Source: Elusimicrobiota bacterium
GTDB lineage: Bacteria; CG03; SLGR01; PWQF01
Direction: 5' to 3'
DNA length: 12,225 nucleotides
Assembly (NCBI GenBank): GCA_003558145.1
Contig: PWMP01000061.1
Coordinates: forward strand, 1 to 12,225
A program made the position numbers and the translations under genes. Positions 6,666 through 12,225 of this stretch are shown here, in pieces; the stretch's first letter is position 1; each line of letters begins with the position of its first letter. Under the pieces are notes generated by a model. It searched no databases and was not told where the DNA came from. It saw only the letters and a program-made list of their open reading frames with translations.

Positions 6666-6694
6666 ATTTAACTAATATGAAGCCTTCTTGTCAA
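6666..6694 (-). promoter_or_regulatory. Promoter candidate for tRNA-Lys
   Basis: TTGACA (6694-6689) is followed by a 17-nt spacer and TTAAAT (6671-6666), a four-of-six -10 match, in very A/T-rich DNA just after the lon stop. The expected start near 6659 gives a leader of about 28 bases before the mature tRNA 5' end. The -35 box is perfect, but the -10 box is weak. Confidence 0.45.
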
Positions 6695-6712
6695 ATCTTA
6701 AAGTTTTTTTAG

Positions 6713-9028
6713 TCAATTAAAAACGTGTTTAATAACCTGGCGGTAATTGCTTACAGGTATAAATTTCATGTTTTCCTTTATTTGGCCGGGTATCTCTTTT
6801 AGATGCTTTTTATTATATTCGGGAAATATAAATTTTTTAAATTTATCACGGTGCGCTGCGATAACCTTTTCCTTAAATCCCCCTATTTCAAGAATATTTC
6901 CGCGCAAAGTCATTTCACCGGTCATAACAACACCCTTTTTAACAGTTTTGCCTGTCAGCGCCGAGACCAAGGCGGTACATATCGTTATCCCGGCGGATGG
7001 ACCCTCTTTGGGAACAGCTCCGGCAGGAACGTGAATATGTATATCTTTTTCCTTATAGAACTTCTCCGGAATATTTAGAGAAGAAGTGTTCGCCCGGACA
7101 TAACTTAATGCCGTCTGGGCGGATTCTTTCATTACATCGCCCAGCTTTCCCGTCAGCCGCAGTTTGCCTTCTCCGGGCATTAACGAAACCTCAATTGAAA
7201 GAGACTCTCCGCCGTTTTCAGTCCATGAAACCCCGGCTGCTACTCCGACGGCATTTTCGGTCGCCCTGTTATATGAAAATTCCGGAATACCGAGATAGTC
7301 TTTTACATTATTTATAGTTACGTTTTTTTTCTTAATTCCTTTTTCGGCGGCTTCACGGGCGACTTTGCGGAAAATACCGGAAATTTCTCGTTCAAGGTTC
7401 CGGACACCGGCTTCGCGCGTGTGGTGGCCAATTACATATTTTAATGCTGCGTCGCTGAGCGTGAACCTACCGGCATTTAACCCGTTTTCGAACAGCTGTT
7501 TGGGGATAAGAAACTTTCTCCCTATATTCAGTTTTTCATCAATTGTATATCCGGGAAATTTTATAATTTCCATTCTGTCCAAAAGAGCGGGAGGAATGGT
7601 TGCTGTAGTATTAGCAGTTGTTATAAACATAACTTCCGCCAGGTCGAAAGCAATTTCAAGATAATGGTCACTGAAATTTTTATTCTGTTCAGGATCAAGC
7701 GCCTCAAGAAGCGCCGAAGCAGGATCACCGCGGAAATCTTTACCCATTTTATCGATTTCGTCCATTAAAAATACTGGATTTTTTGTGTTCGCTTTTGCCA
7801 TTGACTGGATAAGCCTGCCGGGCAGAGAACCGATATATGTTCTCCTGTGCCCTCTTATTTCCGCTTCATCTCTTATACCGCCCAGGGAAATCCTTGTAAA
7901 TTTTCTGCCAAGTGCGTGTGCTATTGATCTGCCGAAAGACGTCTTGCCTGTTCCGGGAGGCCCGACAAAACACAGTATCGGAGTCTTAAGCTTATTGGAC
8001 AGCTTTGAAACAGCAAGATACTCTATAATTCTTTCTTTTGCGTCATTAAGTCCGTAATGTTCTTTTTCAAGAATTGCGGATGCAAGTGAAAGATTAATAT
8101 TATTTTTTTTGCTTTTTGCCCACGGAAGTTTTATAAGCCAGTCAAGATATGTCCTTATTACTGTAGCTTCGGGAGAAAAAGGCATCATTTTTTCAAGACG
8201 CCCCAGTTCGGTCTTAGCCTGACGATGCGCTTCTTGTGTCATGGGTGTTTTATTTATTTTAGTTTTAAGCTGGCTTATCTCATCTCCCGCTCCTTCGCGG
8301 GTCTTGCCAAGTTCTTCTTTTATTGCTTTCATCTGTTCTGCAAGGAAATACTCTTTTTGGGATTTGTCGAAACGTTTCTTTACTCTTCCTTCTATTTTTT
8401 TCTTTATTTTCAGAATCTCTATTTCTTTTTCCAGAAGATTAAGAAGTTTTTCAAGGCGTCTTAGCGGATTTAATTCATCAAGCAGGTTTTGTGCCTGTTT
8501 TTTCGACAGGAGTATATTGCCCGCAATAATATCTGTGAATTTTGAAATATTTTCTATTTCTTCAATAGCAGAGGGACTTTCGAGGTAGGTGCCGGGTTTC
8601 ATTCTCCCATAATCTTCAAAAAGTTCCGATACCCTTCTCATAAGAGCGTCCGTCTCGGCATTTTTTTCAGGTTCCGGCTCTGTAAGAAATTCAACCTCTA
8701 CAGACAGAGCTCCGGGTTCGCTCCGCACATTCCTAATTAAAGCTCTCTCTCTGGCTTCAACAAGCACCCTTTTGGAATTATCAGGAAGATCTATAACCTG
8801 TATTATATCAGCAACAACCCCCATATTATAAATATCTTTCCTTGCGGGAGACTCATTGTAGATATCTTTCTGTACCGCTATAAAAATAACATTTTTATTT
8901 TTTTCTGCAATTTCAACGGCTTTCAGGGATTTCTTCCTGCCAACTGCAAGGGGCAGCATCATGTGGGGGAATATTACTATGTCCCGGACAGGCAAAAAAG
9001 GAAATTTATTTTTTTTAAATTCAGCCAT
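6713..9028 (-). CDS. lon: Lon, ATP-dependent serine protease (LonA type, 771 aa)
   Basis: Lon degrades misfolded and selected regulatory proteins in the cytoplasm as a hexamer. The order of parts is the LAN substrate-binding domain with FLPVRDIVIFPHMMLPLAVG (11-30), a long helical coiled region (about 180-290), and the AAA+ module with Walker A GPPGTGKT (356-363), pore YIG (398-400) and Walker B FLMDEIDK (420-427). The protease domain has PKEGPSAG (673-680) with catalytic Ser 678 and GGFKEKVIAAHR (716-727) with Lys 721. The Ser-Lys spacing of 43 equals that of E. coli Lon, and there is no transmembrane segment, so it is LonA. The ATG is 7 nt after the clpX stop with no Shine-Dalgarno, which points to coupled translation. 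No CIRCE operator was seen. The long +-strand frames across this gene are shadows. Confidence 0.98.
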   Translation of the reverse strand: MAEFKKNKFPFLPVRDIVIFPHMMLPLAVGRKKSLKAVEIAEKNKNVIFIAVQKDIYNESPARKDIYNMGVVADIIQVIDLPDNSKRVLVEARERALIRNVRSEPGALSVEVEFLTEPEPEKNAETDALMRRVSELFEDYGRMKPGTYLESPSAIEEIENISKFTDIIAGNILLSKKQAQNLLDELNPLRRLEKLLNLLEKEIEILKIKKKIEGRVKKRFDKSQKEYFLAEQMKAIKEELGKTREGAGDEISQLKTKINKTPMTQEAHRQAKTELGRLEKMMPFSPEATVIRTYLDWLIKLPWAKSKKNNINLSLASAILEKEHYGLNDAKERIIEYLAVSKLSNKLKTPILCFVGPPGTGKTSFGRSIAHALGRKFTRISLGGIRDEAEIRGHRRTYIGSLPGRLIQSMAKANTKNPVFLMDEIDKMGKDFRGDPASALLEALDPEQNKNFSDHYLEIAFDLAEVMFITTANTTATIPPALLDRMEIIKFPGYTIDEKLNIGRKFLIPKQLFENGLNAGRFTLSDAALKYVIGHHTREAGVRNLEREISGIFRKVAREAAEKGIKKKNVTINNVKDYLGIPEFSYNRATENAVGVAAGVSWTENGGESLSIEVSLMPGEGKLRLTGKLGDVMKESAQTALSYVRANTSSLNIPEKFYKEKDIHIHVPAGAVPKEGPSAGITICTALVSALTGKTVKKGVVMTGEMTLRGNILEIGGFKEKVIAAHRDKFKKFIFPEYNKKHLKEIPGQIKENMKFIPVSNYRQVIKHVFN

Positions 9029-9030
9029 CA

Positions 9031-9052
9031 GGTTTTCAGGCGGTTTTCAGGC
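9031..9052 (-). repeat. Perfect 11-bp tandem duplication at the clpX/lon junction
   Basis: The unit GCCTGAAAACC occurs twice in a row on the minus strand, at 9052-9042 and 9041-9031. The first copy codes for the last residues of ClpX. Because 11 is not a multiple of three, the second copy is read in another frame and supplies the clpX TGA. The second copy fills almost all of the space before the lon ATG. Confidence 0.9.
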
Positions 9053-10292
9053 GGGGCTCACTGCGATTTTCTATTACTTTTTCGTTGATTACGCACTCGG
9101 CAATATTTTTCTTATCGGGAATTTCATACATTACCTTAAGCATTATTTTTTCAATTACGGTTCTCAATCCCCTCGCTCCCCTGTATTTGCCCATGGAAAT
9201 TGCGGCGACTTTTTCAAGCGCTCCTTTTGTAAAAGTTAGCTTTATACCCTCCAGAGCGAACAATTTTTGATATTGTTTTACTATTGAATTTTTTGGTTCG
9301 GAAAGAATCTTAACAAGGTCTGCCCTATTAAGGTCGTGTAGAGGAGCCAGCACCGGAAGGCGGCCTACAAGTTCGGGTATAAGCCCGTAGCTATTTAAAT
9401 CCTGAGGTTCGGCATATTTAAAAATCTCTCCTATATCCGCTTTTTCGCGTACGAGTTCTGCGCCAAAACCCATTTTTTTTTCGGTAATCCTTTGAGCGAT
9501 TATGTCTTCAAGCCCGTTGAAAGAACCCCCGCAGATAAAAAGTATATTTGTAGTGTCAATAGAAATGCATTGCTGATGAGGATGTTTTCTTCCGCCTTTT
9601 GGATTTACTTCTGCAATAGTCCCTTCTATTATTTTCAGCAGAGCCTGCTGAACCCCTTCACCTGAAACGTCCCGTGTAATAGACGGGCTTTCGGATTTTC
9701 TTGCTATTTTATCTATTTCATCAACGTATATAATACCCCACTCGGCAAGTTTTTTATTAAAAGAAGCGTTCTGAAGCAGGCGAAGAAGAATATTTTCCAC
9801 GTCATCTCCCACGTAACCTGCCTCAGTAAGAGTAGTGGCGTCGGCTATAGCAAAAGGGACTTTGAGTATACGGGCAAGCGTACGGGCAAGAAGCGTTTTG
9901 CCTGTGCCCGTAGGTCCCAGCAGGAGTATGTTAGCTTTTTCAATTTCAACTTCTTTGTCAATTTTTACTTCAGGCCGGCGGGACTTTCCGTTTCCTTTAA
10001 CAGCGGCCATTCTTTTATAATGATTATAAACTGCCACTGATATGATTTTTTTGGCTTCTTCCTGGCTGATAATATATTCATCAAGTATCTTCTTAATTTC
10101 ACTCGGACGGGGCACTTCAGTTATATGTGTTTCCGTTTTGGATTCCGGAGGTTTGTTAAGCATACGGTGGGCCGTTTCAACACATTCATCACAAATAAGA
10201 GTCTCGCCGCCGCCTATCAATCTGCGAACCTCACCTGCGCTTTTGCCGCAGAAATTACAGCTGTTCAAATCGGGATTAAATTTTTCAGGCAT
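9036..10292 (-). CDS. clpX: ClpX, ATP-dependent unfoldase subunit of ClpXP (418 aa)
   Basis: ClpX is the hexameric AAA+ ring that recognises, unfolds and feeds substrates to ClpP. The N-terminal zinc-binding domain has C12, C15, C34 and C37. The AAA+ part shows Walker A GPTGTGKT (126-133), pore loop GYVG (159-162), Walker B YVDEID (189-194), the RKH loop (235-237), the arginine-finger region ELVGRLPV (307-314) and sensor 2 GARGLR (372-377). The ClpP-docking tripeptide, usually IGF or LGF, is MGF at 274-276. The ATG lies one base after the clpP stop. The nearest purine-rich AAGG is about 19 bases away, so initiation is probably coupled. The stop codon falls in an 11-bp tandem repeat shared with the lon leader. 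Confidence 0.98.
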   Translation of the reverse strand: MPEKFNPDLNSCNFCGKSAGEVRRLIGGGETLICDECVETAHRMLNKPPESKTETHITEVPRPSEIKKILDEYIISQEEAKKIISVAVYNHYKRMAAVKGNGKSRRPEVKIDKEVEIEKANILLLGPTGTGKTLLARTLARILKVPFAIADATTLTEAGYVGDDVENILLRLLQNASFNKKLAEWGIIYVDEIDKIARKSESPSITRDVSGEGVQQALLKIIEGTIAEVNPKGGRKHPHQQCISIDTTNILFICGGSFNGLEDIIAQRITEKKMGFGAELVREKADIGEIFKYAEPQDLNSYGLIPELVGRLPVLAPLHDLNRADLVKILSEPKNSIVKQYQKLFALEGIKLTFTKGALEKVAAISMGKYRGARGLRTVIEKIMLKVMYEIPDKKNIAECVINEKVIENRSEPRLKTA

Positions 10293-10293
10293 T

Positions 10294-10923
10294 TTATTTC
10301 TTTATTTCTTTCCTTGTAGCTATAACTTCATCCACAATACCGTAATCTCTGCCAGCATTGGCGCTCATAAAGAAATCCCTTTCGGTATCCTTTTCGACCT
10401 TTTCAAGCTTCTGCCCTGTATGATCTGTCAGGATTTGGTTTATACGTTCCTTTACGCGCATTATTTCCTTTGCCTGTATGCCTATGTCAGTGGCCTGGCC
10501 CTGTACTCCTCCAAGCGGCTGGTGAATAAGTATCCTGGAATTAGGCAGCGCATATCTTTTGCCCTTGGCGCCCGCAGCCAGCAGCAATGCTGCCATAGAA
10601 GCTGCCTGACCCATGCATATTGTAGATATCGTAGGGGAAATGTATTGCATGGTATCGTAAACGGCAAGGCCGGAAGTCACTACTCCGCCCGGTGAATTTA
10701 TGTAGAGTGATATGTCTTTATCCGGATTTTCCGCCTCAAGAAAAAGAAGCTGAGCTATAACCAGGTTTGAAACATTATCATTTATAGGGGTCCCTACAAA
10801 AATTATCCTGTCCTTCAGCAGGCGCGAATATATATCAAAAGCCCTTTCTCCGCGGTGAGATTTCTCCACCACCATGGGTACAAGTTGCATAATCTCTTCT
10901 TTTAACTCTTCTTTTATACTCAT
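10294..10923 (-). CDS. clpP: ClpP, ATP-dependent Clp protease proteolytic subunit (209 aa)
   Basis: ClpP forms the double-heptamer serine protease chamber served by ClpX. From the ATG at 10923 the catalytic triad is Ser 109 in GQAASM, His 134 in ILIHQP and Asp 179 in EKDTERD, with spacing close to E. coli ClpP. LVPMVVEKSHRGERAFDIYS (14-33) is the typical mature N terminus, and SPGG (77-80) is the oxyanion region. A short propeptide of about 12 residues may be removed. The frame is open up to 10983, but the extra residues are Lys-rich and overlap tig, so the ATG one base after the tig stop is preferred. Its only strong Shine-Dalgarno-like match, GGGAGG at 10947-10942, is 18 bases upstream, which is unusually far. 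A run of eight A residues lies between. Confidence 0.97.
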   Translation of the reverse strand: MSIKEELKEEIMQLVPMVVEKSHRGERAFDIYSRLLKDRIIFVGTPINDNVSNLVIAQLLFLEAENPDKDISLYINSPGGVVTSGLAVYDTMQYISPTISTICMGQAASMAALLLAAGAKGKRYALPNSRILIHQPLGGVQGQATDIGIQAKEIMRVKERINQILTDHTGQKLEKVEKDTERDFFMSANAGRDYGIVDEVIATRKEIKK

Positions 10924-10924
10924 A

Positions 10925-12184
10925 TTATTTTTTTTCTTTGACCTCCCTTTCTTTGATCTTAGCATTTTCTTTAATGAAATCAAAAACTTTTTCCGTCAGA
11001 ACAGCATTGCGGTTCACGTACTTATCAACCTCTTCGGATTTTTCTGTGCTAAGCTGTTTTTTTATTTCTTCTTTATGCTTCTCCAGGTCGCTTTCCGTAA
11101 TTTCAATACCCTCCTTTTCAGCGATAGCGCCAAGTATCATTCCGGCTTTGATTTCTCTTTCTGCCCTTTTTTTAACCTGTTTGTGGTCTATTTCAGAGGG
11201 ATCTCCCTCGCTCCGGGTTATATAGTTCTCCATACTTTTTATCATTTCGGAAGTCCTTTTTTCCACTAATCCGGGGGGGACTTCAAACTTATTGTTTTCA
11301 AGAATCTGCCGGATTATTTCATTTTCCATATTATTCTCGGAAGAACTTCTGAGCTGGTTCTCAAGGCTTTCGTTTATCTTTCCCCTAAGCTCCTTGCTGT
11401 CTTTTAACCCCATACTGGCTGCTATCTCGTCATCCGAAACCAGATTTTTGCTTTTCAGCTCTTTAAGAACAAATTTAAAATTTGCCGTCTCGCTCTGCAG
11501 CTGCTTATTCTGGTAATCCTCAGGAAAAGTATAATCAAATTCTTTTTCTTCTCCTTTTTTCATACCGATTACGTGTTTGTCAAAGCCGGGAAGAAAACCT
11601 TCTTCTCCCAGGAGAAGAAGACGCCTGTTTCCGGCCCCGAGATCAATCTTTCTGTCCTGTCTGAAAACACTGAATTCAATTATGGCGTAATCATCCTTTA
11701 CAGCCGGTCCTTCTTTGTTTTCAAGCCGGGGATTATTTTCTTTCAGGCTTTTAATAGTTTTATCAACATCCTCCCGCTTTACTTTGTGAATATCTTGCTG
11801 GAGTTTAAGCTTTTTATACTTTTTAGGGCTGATTTCAGGCATAATCTCCACCCGCAGAGAAAGCTTAAACGGTCCCGAGGGCTTTAAATCATAGTCAATT
11901 ATTGAAGGCGTAACTGCGGGATATAAGTTTTCTTTTTCCAGAACTTCTTTCAATATTTCAGGGGAAACTCTTTCAACCATTTCCTGCCGGGCTTCCTCAC
12001 CGTAGCGCTCTTTTACCATGTCAACCGGAACTTTTCCTTTTCTGAAGCCCGGTAGCTGTACCTGTCTTCTTATATCGCCATAAACTTTTTCAAGGTCGCC
12101 GGAAACTTTTTCCCAGGGAAGCTGTACAGTAATCTCTTTTATGCATTCCGATTTATCTTTTATTTTGTAGTTAAGTTCTTCCAT
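10925..12184 (-). CDS. tig: Trigger factor, ribosome-bound chaperone and peptidyl-prolyl isomerase (419 aa)
   Basis: Trigger factor binds at the ribosome exit tunnel through L23 and shields new chains. The ribosome-docking signature GFRKGKVP is at 46-53. A FKBP-like PPIase domain spans about 160-245, with the LLLGEEGFLPGFDKHVIGMK segment (191-210), FPEDY and ANFKFVLKELK. The rest is the long helical C-terminal chaperone domain, rich in Glu and Lys. Length is near the family norm of about 430. The ATG at 12184 has AGAGGA about nine bases upstream. As the first gene of the tig-clpP-clpX-lon set it probably heads the operon, but its promoter is beyond or barely inside the window edge. The gene ends GAA-AAA-AAA-TAA one base before clpP. 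Confidence 0.97.
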   Translation of the reverse strand: MEELNYKIKDKSECIKEITVQLPWEKVSGDLEKVYGDIRRQVQLPGFRKGKVPVDMVKERYGEEARQEMVERVSPEILKEVLEKENLYPAVTPSIIDYDLKPSGPFKLSLRVEIMPEISPKKYKKLKLQQDIHKVKREDVDKTIKSLKENNPRLENKEGPAVKDDYAIIEFSVFRQDRKIDLGAGNRRLLLLGEEGFLPGFDKHVIGMKKGEEKEFDYTFPEDYQNKQLQSETANFKFVLKELKSKNLVSDDEIAASMGLKDSKELRGKINESLENQLRSSSENNMENEIIRQILENNKFEVPPGLVEKRTSEMIKSMENYITRSEGDPSEIDHKQVKKRAEREIKAGMILGAIAEKEGIEITESDLEKHKEEIKKQLSTEKSEEVDKYVNRNAVLTEKVFDFIKENAKIKEREVKEKK

Positions 12185-12225
12185 TTTATTATCCTCTTTC
12201 TATCACATTTTTTAAGTGGTGTCGC
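12185..12225 (-). other. tig leader, edge of window
   Basis: These 41 bases contain the tig ribosome binding site AGAGGA on the minus strand and A/T-rich sequence. I see no convincing promoter pair and no sign of another gene's end. Confidence 0.5.

Noticed and set aside
10042..10695. 217-codon open frame on the + strand across the clpX/clpP junction
   Set aside because: It lies wholly antisense to two certain genes, its translation shows no recognisable domain, and long antisense frames are common opposite conserved genes.
10925..10940. Programmed -1 frameshift at the end of tig making a fusion
   Set aside because: A -1 shift on the A-run reaches a TGA after two codons, so it gives no fusion with clpP. 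Only a one-base loss would, and that is kept as a low-interest question.
10924..10983. ClpP start at 10983
   Set aside because: The added 20 residues are Lys-rich and overlap the tig coding region. The ATG at 10923 is the typical ClpP start, one base after the tig stop.
1..12225. CRISPR arrays, insertion sequences, prophage genes, toxin-antitoxin pairs, CIRCE operators
   Set aside because: I saw no spaced repeat series, terminal inverted repeats, integrase or transposase frames, or CIRCE-like inverted repeat. Nearly all bases are accounted for by conserved core genes.

Overview
This is a bacterial chromosomal segment in which every supported gene lies on the minus strand. Read in the direction of transcription, from the right end to the left, the order is tig, clpP, clpX, lon, tRNA-Lys(UUU), rpmE, prfA, prmC, murA, hisD, hisC, hisB and the start of hisA. 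The zinc-finger ClpX, one murA, an L31 with four zinc-binding cysteines, moderate-to-low GC by eye and A/T-rich junctions are all ordinary bacterial features. The tig-clpP-clpX-lon order is familiar from proteobacteria. The rpmE-prfA-prmC-murA-his order resembles arrangements I recall from Geobacter-type deltaproteobacteria. The proteins could equally come from a less-studied Gram-negative-type phylum such as Omnitrophota or Elusimicrobiota. Sequence inspection alone does not place the organism.

Block 1 (about 12184 down to 6713) is a protein quality-control operon. Trigger factor folds nascent chains, ClpP and ClpX form the unfoldase-protease, and Lon is an independent AAA+ protease. The gaps are only 1, 1 and 7 nt. 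The A/T-rich spacer from 6712 to 6497 holds a complete tRNA-Lys with encoded CCA, a promoter candidate before it, a T-run after it, and a second, stronger promoter candidate that would start transcription almost on the rpmE start codon.

Block 2 (6496 down to 3018) makes ribosomal protein L31, release factor RF1, the methyltransferase PrmC that modifies the RF1 GGQ glutamine, and the peptidoglycan enzyme MurA. An intrinsic-terminator-like hairpin sits between rpmE and prfA and ends 3 nt before the prfA ATG, so everything downstream may be attenuated. Block 3 (3030 down to the left edge) is a compact histidine cluster, hisD-hisC-hisB-hisA, joined by a 13-nt overlap to murA, two 4-nt stop/start overlaps and one zero-gap junction. 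hisG, which I would expect next to hisD, and hisH, which I would expect between hisB and hisA, are not at those positions. HisD lacks the usual N-terminal tail of about 30 residues.

All complete proteins keep their key catalytic or binding residues, and there is no sign of mobile elements, CRISPR, prophage or foreign cargo. I did not find a new biological system. The points worth a second look are small: the prfA attenuator, the probable leaderless rpmE promoter, the short HisD with no hisG beside it, the TTG start of prmC, the tig/clpP A8 junction, the 11-bp tandem repeat at the clpX/lon junction, and several starts without a Shine-Dalgarno sequence.
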